From assembly GCF_000423065.1 (NCBI RefSeq), contig NZ_AUHG01000012.1:434001-498000 (forward strand): DNA of 64,000 bases. Direction: 5' to 3'. Of the stretch, positions 35,942-45,731 are shown one piece after another. The stretch comes from Christiangramia echinicola DSM 19838 (GTDB taxonomy: Bacteria; Bacteroidota; Bacteroidia; Flavobacteriales; Flavobacteriaceae). The notes under the pieces were generated by a model. The model searched no databases. It saw nothing but the letters and a program-made list of their open reading frames with translations, and was not told the DNA's origin. Position 1 is the stretch's first letter, and each line of letters starts with the position of its first letter. The position numbers and the translations under genes were made by a program.

Positions 35942-37127
35942 AACCTATAAGATCGCTTTGGGGCTTTTCTTACTCCTCATCGTATCCCTGGCCTGGCTGG
36001 AAAGTACTGAACCAGATCCTATAAACTGGACCCCTAGCTTCACTGCTAAAGACAGGATACCACTGGGTGCATTCGTATTTTACGATAGCTGGAAAAACGG
36101 GCAGGATAGCATTACTGATATTAAGCTGCCTCCTTATGAGTATATAAATAATTCACCTGCTTCCGGGACCTATTTTTTTCTGAATAACTATATCAACTTT
36201 GATGATAAGGAGCTGGACGATTTACTTGATTGGATTTCAAAAGGTAATAAACTGTTTATTTCAGCCTACGATTTTGGTCATAATCTCACCGATACTTTAA
36301 ATCTGGAAACCGCTTCTTTTATTAGCTCAGAAGGATTTAAATCCAGACCACAGCTCAACTTGGTAAATTCTAATTTACAATTTGAAAAACCCCTGGAATT
36401 TGATCAGGATCTGCCGGCAGTATTCTTCCAGGAAATTGATACTACAAAAAATGTAGTTCTGGGAACAGCAACTTTTGGAAATAAAGATCCCGAAGAAAAG
36501 ATCAATTTTATAAAGACGACTTTTGGTGAAGGTGAGATCTATTTGCACTCCACCCCACAGGCATTCAGTAATTATTTTTTACTTAAAGACCGCAATTACC
36601 AGTACTCTGAGGCAGTGTTATCATACTTAACCGGGCAACATATTCTTTGGGATGCTTATTACAAATCTGGCAAAGGCTTTTTTACTTCGCCCTTATATAT
36701 ATTATTAAACAATCGCCCTTTAAAATGGGCTTACTATTTTGTTCTTATTTCTTCAATTCTCTTTGTCCTGTTTGAAGGAAAAAGGAAGCAAAGATCTATT
36801 CCAGTGGTAGATCCCCCTGTGAACAAGTCTTATGAGTTTACTGAAACTATTTCAAACTTATATTTAGAACAAAAGAAATTTCACGAACTTGGGCTTAAGA
36901 AGATCGCTTTATTCAAAGAATATATACGAACACATTACAGGCTGGACCCATCGCATATCAATGCGCAATTTTATAAAGATCTTGCTTTGAAAAGCGAAAA
37001 TAGCATTGAGGATACCAAAGAGCTTTTTGAACATATCTTTAATTTCCAGGAGCAAAAGAAAAATAACAAAGATGAGTTCTTTGAGCTATCAAAAAACATA
37101 AATACATTTAAAACTAAGCATGGATAA
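35934..37127 (+). CDS. DUF4350 domain membrane protein
   Basis: 397 residues from ATG 35934, overlapping the DUF4129 stop by 8 bp. An N-terminal transmembrane helix (~6-20) leads to an extracytoplasmic DUF4350 domain: [35 protein letters not shown] and [18 protein letters not shown] second helix lies near 265-280 ([18 protein letters not shown]), followed by a cytosolic helical tail of ~110 residues. The next gene, MoxR, overlaps by 8 bp. The tail is placed where it could contact the MoxR AAA+ protein; this is inference. Confidence 0.88.
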   Translation: MNRTYKIALGLFLLLIVSLAWLESTEPDPINWTPSFTAKDRIPLGAFVFYDSWKNGQDSITDIKLPPYEYINNSPASGTYFFLNNYINFDDKELDDLLDWISKGNKLFISAYDFGHNLTDTLNLETASFISSEGFKSRPQLNLVNSNLQFEKPLEFDQDLPAVFFQEIDTTKNVVLGTATFGNKDPEEKINFIKTTFGEGEIYLHSTPQAFSNYFLLKDRNYQYSEAVLSYLTGQHILWDAYYKSGKGFFTSPLYILLNNRPLKWAYYFVLISSILFVLFEGKRKQRSIPVVDPPVNKSYEFTETISNLYLEQKKFHELGLKKIALFKEYIRTHYRLDPSHINAQFYKDLALKSENSIEDTKELFEHIFNFQEQKKNNKDEFFELSKNINTFKTKHG

Positions 37128-38124
37128 TCAGGAAATGAACCATAAAGAAGACGAGATCAAATTCGAAAACCGAATTCCTCTGGAAGGCCTAAAGGAATCT
37201 GTAACCAACCTGAAAACTCAACTTTCTAAAGTGATCGTTGGCCAGGAAAACTTCGTGGAATTGCTTATCGTAGGACTTTTATCTAATGGGCACGTTTTAA
37301 TTGAAGGCGTACCTGGAGTAGCTAAAACCATTACTGCTAAGTTATTTGCTAAATGTCTGCAGACTGATTTCAGCAGAATCCAGTTCACACCAGACCTAAT
37401 GCCTAGTGATGTCCTGGGAACATCAGTTTTCAACATGAAGACTTCTGACTTTGAATTTAAAAAGGGTCCTATTTTTTCAAATATCATCCTTATAGATGAA
37501 ATAAACCGTGCTCCCGCCAAAACTCAGGCGGCACTTTTTGAGGTTATGGAAGAACGCCAGATCACCATTGATGGAAAAAGGTACAAGATGGAAGCTCCTT
37601 TTATGGTATTGGCCACTCAAAACCCTATAGAACAGGAAGGAACATATGCGTTACCCGAGGCTCAACTGGACAGATTTCTATTTAAAATTGAAGTAGGTTA
37701 TCCAGATTTTGAAGACGAAGTACAGATCCTAAAAACTCACCATGAGAGAAAAGGTAAACTACCTGAAACAGAGATCGAAGCGGTGCTAAGTCCTGAGAAG
37801 ATTTCTGAATTAAGAGACCAGATCCATGAGATCATTATTGAAGAAAAGCTATTGAATTATATCGCTGAGCTGATCAATAAAACACGGAATCATCCTCATT
37901 TATATCTTGGGGCCAGCCCACGTGCGTCTATTGCAGTTATGAATGCCGCTAAGGCTTTTGCCGCTATCAACGGTCGAGATTTTGTGATCCCGGAAGACAT
38001 AAAGAACTCATTAAAACCAGTAATTGGTCACCGCCTGATCTTATCTCCAGATAGGGAGATGGAAGGAATGACCACAGGTAATGTTATAGATATGATCGCT
38101 CAATCTGTAGAAATTCCTCGCTAG
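37120..38124 (+). CDS. MoxR-family AAA+ ATPase
   Basis: 334 residues. Walker A is GVPGVAKT (63-70), Walker [10 protein letters not shown] (122-130), with the MoxR-typical LEGVP-like entry, VLGTSVFN, sensor 1 [21 protein letters not shown] and sensor 2 [10 protein letters not shown]. MoxR proteins act as chaperones that insert metals or assemble complexes, commonly with VWA or DUF58 partners. Here DUF58 starts one base before the MoxR stop ends (TAGTG). Confidence 0.95.
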   Translation: MDNQEMNHKEDEIKFENRIPLEGLKESVTNLKTQLSKVIVGQENFVELLIVGLLSNGHVLIEGVPGVAKTITAKLFAKCLQTDFSRIQFTPDLMPSDVLGTSVFNMKTSDFEFKKGPIFSNIILIDEINRAPAKTQAALFEVMEERQITIDGKRYKMEAPFMVLATQNPIEQEGTYALPEAQLDRFLFKIEVGYPDFEDEVQILKTHHERKGKLPETEIEAVLSPEKISELRDQIHEIIIEEKLLNYIAELINKTRNHPHLYLGASPRASIAVMNAAKAFAAINGRDFVIPEDIKNSLKPVIGHRLILSPDREMEGMTTGNVIDMIAQSVEIPR

Positions 38125-39455
38125 TGCTTAGATTCCTTAGATCTTTATATTTTGGCAGAAGGCTGTTTTACGCCCTTTTCGGTATTTCTATACTTTTTCT
38201 GATCTCATTCTGGATAGAATTTCTTTACAGTATAACCTGGATCCTTACAGCAATTTTAGGAGTATTACTTTTTTCAGATATAGTAGCCTTATTCAAGGGT
38301 TTTCCTATTTCTGCTGAAAGATATTTACCGGAAAAGTTTTCCAATTCAGATGAAAATGGGGTGAAAATTAAAATTCAGAATAAATATGGCTTTAAAGTAT
38401 ATTCTGAAGTGATCGATGAGATTCCTGTTCAGTTTCAAAAAAGGGACTTTTTAAGGTCTATTGAACTGCCAGCACATCATACTGTAAATTTTGAATATCA
38501 ATTAAAACCACTAAAGCGCGGGGAATATATTTTTGGAAATCTGAATATTTATATTACAACTTTTCTAAAACTGGCAAAGAGGAAATTTGTTTTTAATAAA
38601 GACCAGATGGTCAAGGTTTATCCATCCTTTATTCAAATGAAAAAACTTGATTTCCTGGCAATGGATCAAAAGATAAGCCTGCATGGTATTAAACGTATTC
38701 GCCGGATTGGCCATACCATGGAATTCGAACAGATAAAAGAATATGTACGTGGAGATGATGTAAGAACGATCAACTGGAAAGCTACCGCAAAACAGGGTAA
38801 CCTTATGGTGAACCAATTTCAGGATGAGCGATCGCAACCGGTATATTCTATTATAGACTGCGGAAGAATGATGAAAATGCCATTTGAAGGGCTAAGTTTA
38901 CTTGATTATGCTATTAATAGCTCTCTCGCCTTCTCTAATGTAGCTTTAAAGAAAAAGGATAAGGTAGGTATGTTATCCTTTTCAAATAAAATAGATAACC
39001 TTCAAAAAGCCAGTTCGAAACTGCGTCAGTTAAACCGAATCATGCAAGCCTTATATAATGTAAATACCGGGTTTTATGATAGTGATTTCAGCTTATTATA
39101 CTCCAGGGTTAAAAAACATTTGAGCCATCGGAGCCTTTTAATGATCTATACCAATTTTGAACATATGTCTGGCTTACAGAGACAACTTCCGTTTTTAAAA
39201 GCCCTGGCCAAACAACATCTTGTGGTGGTGATCTTCTTTGAAAATACCGAGATCACTAAATTAACAAATATCACTCCCGCTAATATTAGTGAAAGCGCTC
39301 ACCAAACTGTGGCTGAACAATTTTCACATAATAAATTATTAATGGTCAAGGAACTGCAAAGGCATGGCGTGCAAACACTTCTTACCAAACCTGCCGACCT
39401 AAGTATCAATGCTATAAATAAATACCTGGAGATCAAATCCAGGGGAATGCTCTAA
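38124..39455 (+). CDS. DUF58 domain protein
   Basis: 443 residues starting at GTG 38124, which overlaps the TAG of moxR by one base. Two N-terminal membrane helices (~14-50) precede a beta-rich part and the DUF58 signature GDDVRTINWKATAKQGNLMVNQF at ~210-232. A VWA-like segment follows (PVYSIIDCGRMM, MIYTNFEHMSG), lacking a complete MIDAS DxSxS. It ends the six-gene operon. In other bacteria such clusters affect envelope stress resistance. Confidence 0.92.
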   Translation: MLRFLRSLYFGRRLFYALFGISILFLISFWIEFLYSITWILTAILGVLLFSDIVALFKGFPISAERYLPEKFSNSDENGVKIKIQNKYGFKVYSEVIDEIPVQFQKRDFLRSIELPAHHTVNFEYQLKPLKRGEYIFGNLNIYITTFLKLAKRKFVFNKDQMVKVYPSFIQMKKLDFLAMDQKISLHGIKRIRRIGHTMEFEQIKEYVRGDDVRTINWKATAKQGNLMVNQFQDERSQPVYSIIDCGRMMKMPFEGLSLLDYAINSSLAFSNVALKKKDKVGMLSFSNKIDNLQKASSKLRQLNRIMQALYNVNTGFYDSDFSLLYSRVKKHLSHRSLLMIYTNFEHMSGLQRQLPFLKALAKQHLVVVIFFENTEITKLTNITPANISESAHQTVAEQFSHNKLLMVKELQRHGVQTLLTKPADLSINAINKYLEIKSRGML

Positions 39456-39523
39456 TAATTACGATTCAGTTTTAAAATATTACAGTTCAGTAAAAAGAAT
39501 TTCTAGACATAAGTCTTTGAACC

Positions 39524-39531
39524 TAAGTTTG
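39524..39531 (+). promoter_or_regulatory. Candidate -7 box for the DUF2141 gene
   Basis: TAAGTTTG matches TAnnTTTG, 26 bp upstream of ATG 39558. No convincing -33 TTTG is seen at the expected distance. Confidence 0.45.
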
Positions 39532-39557
39532 TTTCATAATCAAAAAACAATAGAATT

Positions 39558-39974
39558 ATGAAAACATTAGCCGTATTATTCGCATTAATAGTAGGATCTA
39601 TAGTTCACGGGCAAACCGAAGGAACTGGAAACATCACTGCAACCGTAACGAATGTAAATGGAACTGAAGGAAAGGTTAGGTTTGGCCTTTATAGCGCAGA
39701 CAGCTTTATGAAAACTGCTCCCGAATTTTCTGTAGACGCCAATGTAATAGATGGAAAGGCCATTGCTAAATTTGAAGGTGTACCTGCGGGAACTTATGCA
39801 GTCCTGGTGATGCACGACAAGAATGATAACGGTAAAATGGATTTTGATACAAACGGAATGCCGTTGGAAAGTTATGGATCTAGCGGAAATACGATGCCTT
39901 ACGGCCCTCCAGTATGGGAAGAATCGAAATTTGAATATAGTGGTGAAAAGAAAGAAATAGAGATAAGGTTCTAA
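39558..39974 (+). CDS. DUF2141 secreted protein
   Basis: 138 residues with a signal peptide ending at VHGQ near residue 19. The DUF2141 fold is shown by GKVRFGLYSADSFMK, VPAGTYAVLVMHDKNDNGKMDFD and MPYGPPVWEE. The DxNxDGxxD-like stretch DKNDNGKMD may bind calcium. Small secreted proteins of this family are common in Bacteroidetes and have no established role. It is monocistronic, between a candidate promoter and a terminator. Confidence 0.9.
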   Translation: MKTLAVLFALIVGSIVHGQTEGTGNITATVTNVNGTEGKVRFGLYSADSFMKTAPEFSVDANVIDGKAIAKFEGVPAGTYAVLVMHDKNDNGKMDFDTNGMPLESYGSSGNTMPYGPPVWEESKFEYSGEKKEIEIRF

Positions 39975-40021
39975 ATGATAAAATTATTCAATAACAATTC
40001 ATCAATTATTTAATCATCATT

Positions 40022-40048
40022 AAACCCTTCTTCATCAGGAAGGGTTTT
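40022..40048 (+). terminator. Rho-independent terminator after the DUF2141 gene
   Basis: AAACCCTTC (40022-40030) pairs with GAAGGGTTT (40039-40047) over an 8-base loop, followed by TTCT. Confidence 0.8.
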
Positions 40049-40096
40049 CTAATAGATAAAACTAAGTTAAACGTCATTTAAAATAAGAAAAACTTA

Positions 40097-40104
40097 TACC
40101 TTTG
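40097..40104 (+). promoter_or_regulatory. Candidate -7 box of oxyR
   Basis: TACCTTTG matches TAnnTTTG exactly, 19 bp upstream of the ATG at 40124. A TTTA at 40077-40080 could act as a weak -33 element. Predicted leader is about 15 nt. Confidence 0.55.
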
Positions 40105-40123
40105 TAATAGAAAATTTCTAAAG

Positions 40124-41083
40124 ATGACAATTACCCAACTCCATTATGTTCTTGCTGTTGCAGAACATAAAAACTTTACCAAAGCCGCTCAAAAGGTTTT
40201 TGTAACCCAGCCTACTTTAAGTATGCAGATCCAGAAACTGGAAGAAGAACTTGAAGTCACCATCTTTGACCGGACTAAAAAACCAATTCAGCTTACTGAA
40301 GTTGGTGAAAAAATAGTGCAACAGGCACGTAATATTGTAAATGAGAGCGATAGAATTCAGGATATCGTAGATCAGCAAAAAGGATTTATTGGAGGAGTTT
40401 TTAGATTAGGGGTTATTCCTACTATTATGCCTACCCTACTACCTATGTTCATTGGTAGTTTCATAAAAAAATATCCAAAAGTAAAGTTGAAAATAGAAGA
40501 ACTTCATACTGAAGCTATACTGGAGAAATTAAAGGAAGGACACCTGGATGCGGCCATTGCCGCTACACCTCTGGAAATTGAAGGAATCAAGGAAAATGTT
40601 CTTTATTATGAGCCATTTGTTCCATATATCCCACAAGAGTTTAACAATGTAAGTTCTGATAAGATAAATGTAGAAGATCTGGACATTAATAAGATCCTTT
40701 TACTGGAGGATGGGCATTGTTTTAAAGACGGTATCATTAACCTTTGTAAAGCGTCCAGAGATTACGGCGATGACCAGTTGCAACTAGAAAGTGGTAGTTT
40801 CGAAACGCTTATTAAACTGGCAAATGAAGGTTTAGGCATGACTTTACTTCCATATTTGCATACCCTGGATCTTAAGGATTCAGAGAAAAAGAACTTGAAA
40901 ATGTTTCAGGATCCGGTACCAGCACGTGAAGTGAGTCTTATCTATCATAGAAGTGAACTAAAAATGCAGATCATCGAGGCTATTAGAAGTACAATAGCTG
41001 GCGTAGTGAAGGGTGCAATTACCTTTCAGAATGTGAAGATCATTAGTCCGCTCAATAAAAAGAAAGAATACAACACAAATTAA
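40124..41083 (+). CDS. oxyR: Hydrogen peroxide-sensing LysR-type regulator OxyR
   Basis: 319 residues. An N-terminal LysR helix-turn-helix (NFTKAAQKVFVTQPTLSMQI) is followed by the effector domain. The redox pair sits at Cys199 and Cys208 in EDGHCFKDGIINLC, the same positions and spacing as in E. coli OxyR, so peroxide sensing through a disulfide is likely. Later motifs SGSFETLIKLANEGLGMTLLPYL are typical. It stands alone with its own promoter candidate and terminator; likely targets such as catalase or Dps genes are not in this window. Confidence 0.95.
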   Translation: MTITQLHYVLAVAEHKNFTKAAQKVFVTQPTLSMQIQKLEEELEVTIFDRTKKPIQLTEVGEKIVQQARNIVNESDRIQDIVDQQKGFIGGVFRLGVIPTIMPTLLPMFIGSFIKKYPKVKLKIEELHTEAILEKLKEGHLDAAIAATPLEIEGIKENVLYYEPFVPYIPQEFNNVSSDKINVEDLDINKILLLEDGHCFKDGIINLCKASRDYGDDQLQLESGSFETLIKLANEGLGMTLLPYLHTLDLKDSEKKNLKMFQDPVPAREVSLIYHRSELKMQIIEAIRSTIAGVVKGAITFQNVKIISPLNKKKEYNTN

Positions 41084-41106
41084 AAAAGCGACTTTAAGCC
41101 GCTTTT
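41084..41106. terminator. Hairpin after oxyR
   Basis: AAAAGCG (41084-41090) pairs with CGCTTTT (41100-41106), with inner CTT/AAG pairing. It lies directly after the oxyR stop and 4 bp before the convergent small gene's stop, so it may serve both. Confidence 0.7.
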
Positions 41107-41110
41107 CTCT

Positions 41111-41308
41111 TTAAGTATTTAAATAAATTAAACATTGATTTAATTCTGGATTCTGCCTGGTTAACGCAACTATCCACAATCTTAATTCCTCGATTTCATG
41201 AGGAAGTAAGCGTTGAATAGCTTTTTTAACCTCCTTACAGAACAAGCTCGCATCAAAACTTACTTTTGCAAGTATCGTCTTGGTGTATTCAAACATCGCT
41301 CTCGCCAT
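41111..41308 (-). CDS. Small conserved hypothetical protein
   Basis: 65 residues from ATG 41308, or 61 from the second ATG (MFEYTKTILAKVSFD). It is helical and slightly basic, with SLFCKEVKKAIQRLLPHEIEELRLWI and no signal or membrane segment. The MFEYTKT-L-KVSFD start resembles a small family found across Flavobacteriaceae; I know no function. It is isolated and converges on oxyR. Confidence 0.7.
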   Translation of the reverse strand: MARAMFEYTKTILAKVSFDASLFCKEVKKAIQRLLPHEIEELRLWIVALTRQNPELNQCLIYLNT

Positions 41309-41443
41309 AATTTGAAATTGATTTAAGTTAGAGTTAGGTTGATAAAAATGAGTAGAATTATACTATAGGCAGTTAAATATTTTAATTAGCTAAATATAGT
41401 AAACCTTTACCATTTTAACAATTGTTTTAGTGTTTTAATACTA

Positions 41444-42244
41444 TTAAAAGCGATTATCACCACTAATAACATCTCCTATACCACCAAGGATACTACCTTC
41501 ACCCTTATCCTTACCTCCACCCTGTGGCGCAGCCTGGTGAATTCTACTAGCAAGCCTGCTAAATGGTAAAGACTGTATATAAACAGTTCCTGGACCGGTT
41601 AAGGTTGCAAAAAATAATCCCTCTCCGCCAAACAATGTATTTCGAATTCCACCAATGAATTCAATATCGTAATCTACAGTCTGATCAAAACCTATAATAC
41701 AGCCTGTATCCACCTTCAATTTTTCACCTGGTTTTAATTCCTTTTCAGCCATGGTCCCACCTGCGTGAACAAAAGCCATCCCATCCCCTTCTACTTTCTG
41801 CATGATAAAACCTTCCCCACCAAAGAATCCTCTACCCAGTTTTTTACTGAATTCAATTCCAATGGAAACACCTTTTGCTGCACATAAGAAAGCATCCTTC
41901 TGGCAAATGAATTTCCCATTAAAACGCGTTAGGTCTATGGGAATTACCTTGCCCGGGTATGGTGATGCAAAGCTTATTTTCTTCTTACCCTGAACTTCAT
42001 TTGAAAATATGGTCATAAAAAGACTCTCCCCGGTAAGCAAGCGCTTACCTGCTCCAAGAACTTTCCCTAAGAAACCTTCGTTTTGTTTAGAACCGTCTCC
42101 AAATATGGTATCCATTTTAATACCATTATCCATCATCATAAAGTTACCAGCTTCAGCAATGACAGCTTCCTGAGGATCTAATTCCAGTTCTACATATTGC
42201 ATTTCCTCTCCAAAGATCTGGTAGTCTATTTCGTGTGCATTCAT
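41444..42244 (-). CDS. AIM24 / TIGR00266 family protein
   Basis: 266 residues forming the beta-rich AIM24 fold. Glycine-rich motifs are typical: EAGNFMMMDNGIKMDT, GEGFIMQKVEGDGMAFVHAGG, DTGCIIGFDQTVDYDIEF and FGGEGLFFATLTGPGTVYIQSLPF. The C-terminal 30 residues are Gly-rich and low in complexity. No signal peptide. Bacterial members lack an assigned role. The DUF4442 gene lies 65 bp upstream on the same strand, so the two may be cotranscribed. Confidence 0.9.
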   Translation of the reverse strand: MNAHEIDYQIFGEEMQYVELELDPQEAVIAEAGNFMMMDNGIKMDTIFGDGSKQNEGFLGKVLGAGKRLLTGESLFMTIFSNEVQGKKKISFASPYPGKVIPIDLTRFNGKFICQKDAFLCAAKGVSIGIEFSKKLGRGFFGGEGFIMQKVEGDGMAFVHAGGTMAEKELKPGEKLKVDTGCIIGFDQTVDYDIEFIGGIRNTLFGGEGLFFATLTGPGTVYIQSLPFSRLASRIHQAAPQGGGKDKGEGSILGGIGDVISGDNRF

Positions 42245-42309
42245 ACTTATTGTTTTTTTTGATTGATGATTAATTCTTCAATATATAAGTAGCAAACGAG
42301 AATGTTATG

Positions 42310-42771
42310 TTACTTCTTTGACTTTAGTTTAACAGTCCACTCAAATTCAAATACTGCCACATCTACTCCATCTTCATTAACTCCCACAGATTTCATCCAG
42401 AAAGTTTGTCCTTCTCCTGTTACTATAGTTTTCTGCAAAGCTTCGTTTACTTTATTTCCATCAAAACAGGTAAATCTAATTTTACCGGTTGCTTTTTTGG
42501 TGAATTCTGCTTTGTTCTGAGCTACCAGCATAGATATCTTTTTATTAGAAGCCTGTATTTTATTCATAACTAAAGCACCTGTACTTAATTCTGCCGCCAT
42601 TGCCTGAACAGCGAAATACATGGAGTTAAAAGGATTTTGATTGATCCATTTATGCTTTACTCCCACGGCACATTCAGTTGCATCTATATGTTTTACCCGT
42701 ACCCCACATAACCAGGCACTTGGTAATTTCAACATAAGAAAAGAGTTTAATTTGGAGGGAGATAGCTTCAT
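42310..42771 (-). CDS. DUF4442 hotdog-fold thioesterase-like protein
   Basis: 153 residues. NPFNSMYFAVQAMAAELSTG is the hotdog central-helix motif of the PaaI/DUF4442 group, preceded by KHKWINQ. Family relatives hydrolyse acyl-CoA, but no clear catalytic Asp or Glu can be picked from sequence alone. Cytosolic. Confidence 0.82.
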   Translation of the reverse strand: MKLSPSKLNSFLMLKLPSAWLCGVRVKHIDATECAVGVKHKWINQNPFNSMYFAVQAMAAELSTGALVMNKIQASNKKISMLVAQNKAEFTKKATGKIRFTCFDGNKVNEALQKTIVTGEGQTFWMKSVGVNEDGVDVAVFEFEWTVKLKSKK

Positions 42772-42862
42772 TTAAAAAGGTTTTCGTTTGAATTTTCCAT
42801 AAAAGTAACAAATAACTACCAGTATTCAATTCTTAATCTTTTGTTAATTTTTAGTACTATGT

Positions 42863-42895
42863 GTTGCATAATACCTTCTTTTAGATATATATTTG
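42863..42895 (+). promoter_or_regulatory. Candidate promoter of the PadR-PspC operon
   Basis: TATATTTG (42888-42895) matches the TAnnTTTG -7 box, with GTTG at 42863-42866 as a -33-like element 21 bp upstream. The first start codon downstream is the small ORF at 42939. Confidence 0.5.
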
Positions 42896-42938
42896 TATAA
42901 GATTCTAATAGGTTATAAACTTATCAATCAAAATCATC

Positions 42939-43067
42939 ATGAAAAAATCATCTCACAATCAGTCAAATGGATCAGCTTTAACGGCTAATCCCAGTTTTAC
43001 GAAAACACAGGTTTATTTAGCTGTAGCATTTATCTATATCTACATTATCACCACAATATTCTTTTAA
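42939..43067 (+). CDS. Small single-pass membrane protein, 42 aa
   Basis: ATG 42939 to TAA 43067. The first 20 residues are polar (MKKSSHNQSNGSALTANPSF), the rest is one hydrophobic helix rich in Ile and Tyr (VYLAVAFIYIYIITTIFF) reaching the C-terminus. It follows the promoter candidate and precedes the DUF4870 gene by 27 bp. Too short for homology by eye; its position at the head of the operon and clean helix argue that it is real. Confidence 0.6.
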   Translation: MKKSSHNQSNGSALTANPSFTKTQVYLAVAFIYIYIITTIFF

Positions 43068-43094
43068 TATCAATCAAAATAAAATCAACCAATA

Positions 43095-43634
43095 ATGACC
43101 TCAGCAACCATCAAGGACAATAAAACACTGACTACCGTAATTCATCTATCGGTATTCACAAAATACTTCATACCACTTGGGAATTTCATATTCCCGATGT
43201 TGTTATGGCTCGCACGCAGACAGGATCCCTTTGTAGATCATCACGGAAGAAATGCGCTGAATTTCCAGATAAGCATGTTCCTTTACACAGTTTTCATTGT
43301 CGCAGTAGGAGCTGCTACATTCATCTATTTTGGAATGAGGTTTACTATTGGAGAACCACTATTTTTTGAACGGGATTCATTTGTAATAGAAAAGTTCTCT
43401 GATGCCCTGCCCTTTTTCATCATTGCAGGGATACTTGGGATAATTTTACTGGGGCTTTTCATCCTTGAATTATTTGCAGTCATCAATGCAAGTATCAAGG
43501 CTAACGAGGGCAAGTTGTATAGTTATCCACTAACCATCAATTTTTTAGGTTCGGAAAATCCGGACGGCAACAATCATCAATCTAATCAATCAAGAAATGA
43601 ACAGTTTAATGACACCCAAAAACAAACACTATGA
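43095..43634 (+). CDS. DUF4870 (Tic20-like) membrane protein
   Basis: 179 residues with three or four transmembrane helices. The DUF4870 signature is HLSVFTKYFIPLGNFIFPMLLWLARRQDPFVDHHGRNALNFQ; a later pair of helices ends at LELFAVINASIKANEGKLYSYPL. The C-terminal 25 residues are Asn/Gln-rich. It overlaps the padR start by 4 bp (ATGA). Small Tic20-like proteins of this type have no known role in Bacteroidetes. Confidence 0.9.
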   Translation: MTSATIKDNKTLTTVIHLSVFTKYFIPLGNFIFPMLLWLARRQDPFVDHHGRNALNFQISMFLYTVFIVAVGAATFIYFGMRFTIGEPLFFERDSFVIEKFSDALPFFIIAGILGIILLGLFILELFAVINASIKANEGKLYSYPLTINFLGSENPDGNNHQSNQSRNEQFNDTQKQTL

Positions 43635-43975
43635 AGATTGAAAATACCAAAGCCCAAATGCGTAAGGGTGTACTGGAATACTGTATTCTCTCGGTTCTCC
43701 GGGATGAAGATGCCTACGTGGCCGAGATTCTGGATACGTTAAAAGACGCAAAGCTACTGGTAGTAGAAGGAACTATTTATCCATTACTCACCAGGCTTAA
43801 AAATGCAGGACTTCTCAATTACAGATGGGAAGAATCCACCAGTGGGCCGCCAAGGAAATATTACGGTCTCACAGAAACCGGAAAAATATTTCTCAGGGAA
43901 CTTACAGTTACCTGGGAAGAACTGCAAACTGCAGTTAATATCGTAACCACTCAAAAAAAGAAGAACCATGAATAA
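43631..43975 (+). CDS. PadR-family transcriptional regulator
   Basis: 114 residues: a winged helix with MRKGVLEYCILSVLRDEDAYVAEIL, VVEGTIYPLLTRLKNAGLL and SGPPRKYYGLTETG. PadR dimers repress operons, very often the one they are in. It is coupled by overlaps of 4 bp to DUF4870 upstream and 8 bp to the PspC gene downstream, so autoregulation of this envelope operon is likely. Confidence 0.95.
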   Translation: MKIENTKAQMRKGVLEYCILSVLRDEDAYVAEILDTLKDAKLLVVEGTIYPLLTRLKNAGLLNYRWEESTSGPPRKYYGLTETGKIFLRELTVTWEELQTAVNIVTTQKKKNHE

Positions 43976-45731
43976 GACAGTAAATATAAATCTTGCCGGC
44001 ACATTCTTTCATATAGATGAGGATGCTTATGCCAGACTACAACGATATCTGGAGGCCATAAGGCATTCATTTTCTAATACGCAGGGTCGTGATGAGATCA
44101 TCTCAGATATCGAAGCTCGTATTGCTGAATTATTTAATGAGAAAGTCAAGAATGACCGTCAGGTTATCAGCATTAAAGAAGTAGAAGAGGTAATTACTAT
44201 CATGGGGCAACCCGAAGATTATATGGTAGATGAGGAGATCTTTGAAGATGAACCTAAAAGAACAAAATCTACTAAGACCGTAGGGAAGCAACTATTTCGT
44301 GATACCGAAAATGGTCATGTAGGTGGAGTATCTTCGGGACTTGGACATTACCTGGGAATTGAAGCTATCTGGGTGAGATTATTATGGGTCTTGCTTACGA
44401 TATTTTCTAGTGGAGCCTTTGTACTTATATACATCGCCTTCTGGATTTTTGTTCCAGAAGCTAAAACCACGGCAGATAAACTGGCCATGCGCGGAGAGGA
44501 GGTAACCGTCAGCAATATCGAGAAGAAGATACGTGAGGGTTTTCACGAGGTTTCAGATAGTATAAAAAATGTAGACTATGAGAAATATGGCAAGCAGGCA
44601 AGCGCCGGTGCCAATTCTGCAGCTACAACCCTTGGTGGGATCATCAAGTTCTGTCTGAAACTATTTGTAAAGTTCATTGGTATCTTATTATTATTGATCG
44701 CAGGATCTACACTTATAGCACTATTCGTAGGATTATTTGCAGTGGGAACCTTTGGAATTATCGAAGCACCATGGACAGATTATATAGACATGGTGAATAG
44801 TGGAGCTCCAATCTGGATAATTTCATTGTTAACATTCTTTGCAGTAGGAATTCCTTTCTTCTTCCTTTTCGTTCTTGGACTGAAGATATTAGTGAAAAAC
44901 CTAAAATCTATTGGTAGAATAGCATTGCTTACACTTTTGGGATTATGGTTAATATCAGTAATTGGTTTAGTGGTAGTTGGAGTAAGCCAGGCTACTAACC
45001 GCGCCTTTGATGGCGAGGTTGCCCAAACTGAAAAGTTAACTATAACCCCTACAGATACTGTTTTCCTTAGAATGAGGCATAATAATGAATATACCGGGAA
45101 AACCTGGAGGAGTTCAAATTTCCGACTTGCCTATGAGGATAATAATAAGATCATTGTGGGTAATGATATTAGATTGATCGTTAAATCTACTAAAGATTCC
45201 CTCGGGAAAATGGAGATCTTGAAATTTGCTGAAGGTAAAAATTATACTGATGCAAAAGATAGAGCTTCGAATATTGAGTATTCCACAAGTCTTATAGGTA
45301 ATGAACTGCTTTTAGATAGTTATTTTACTACAGACTCAAGTTATGGATATCGTGACCAGGAAGTTCAGATCACCTTATACCTGCCTGAAGGAACTACTTT
45401 GTATGCAGATGATAACACCTCCTCTTTCCATAAAAATTATGGCTCTTCTGGAGACATTCTGAATAGTGGTGAGGAAGGTCATTTTCTAAAGGTTATGAAT
45501 AACGAAACTCTTTGTGAAGATTGTCCTGTAGAAACATGGGATAGTGAAGATGACACCTGGGAGGAAGATGGGGAAGACTGGGATACCTCAGATGACTTTA
45601 ATGCAAGGATCAAGGTAGACGGAGATGAGGTAGATGTTAGAGTTAATGACGAAGGGATTGAGATGAGCGATCAGGACGGAGATCGGGTGAGAATTGACAG
45701 TAATAGAATTGAGATAAACAATGAATCATGA
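43968..45731 (+). CDS. PspC domain multi-pass membrane protein
   Basis: 587 residues. A cytosolic N-terminus (NINLAGTFFHIDEDAYARLQRYLEA) shared by Bacteroidetes PspC proteins is followed by the PspC domain at ~105-165 (GGVSSGLGHYLGIEAIWVRLLWVLL). Three more helical regions follow (~225-350). The large C-terminal part is a beta-rich domain like DUF2807/GIN and ends in a very acidic tail (DSEDDTWEEDGEDWD). PspC proteins sense membrane stress. PadR regulates and DUF4870 accompanies it. The last bases overlap the start of a small ORF. Confidence 0.92.
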   Translation: MNKTVNINLAGTFFHIDEDAYARLQRYLEAIRHSFSNTQGRDEIISDIEARIAELFNEKVKNDRQVISIKEVEEVITIMGQPEDYMVDEEIFEDEPKRTKSTKTVGKQLFRDTENGHVGGVSSGLGHYLGIEAIWVRLLWVLLTIFSSGAFVLIYIAFWIFVPEAKTTADKLAMRGEEVTVSNIEKKIREGFHEVSDSIKNVDYEKYGKQASAGANSAATTLGGIIKFCLKLFVKFIGILLLLIAGSTLIALFVGLFAVGTFGIIEAPWTDYIDMVNSGAPIWIISLLTFFAVGIPFFFLFVLGLKILVKNLKSIGRIALLTLLGLWLISVIGLVVVGVSQATNRAFDGEVAQTEKLTITPTDTVFLRMRHNNEYTGKTWRSSNFRLAYEDNNKIIVGNDIRLIVKSTKDSLGKMEILKFAEGKNYTDAKDRASNIEYSTSLIGNELLLDSYFTTDSSYGYRDQEVQITLYLPEGTTLYADDNTSSFHKNYGSSGDILNSGEEGHFLKVMNNETLCEDCPVETWDSEDDTWEEDGEDWDTSDDFNARIKVDGDEVDVRVNDEGIEMSDQDGDRVRIDSNRIEINNES

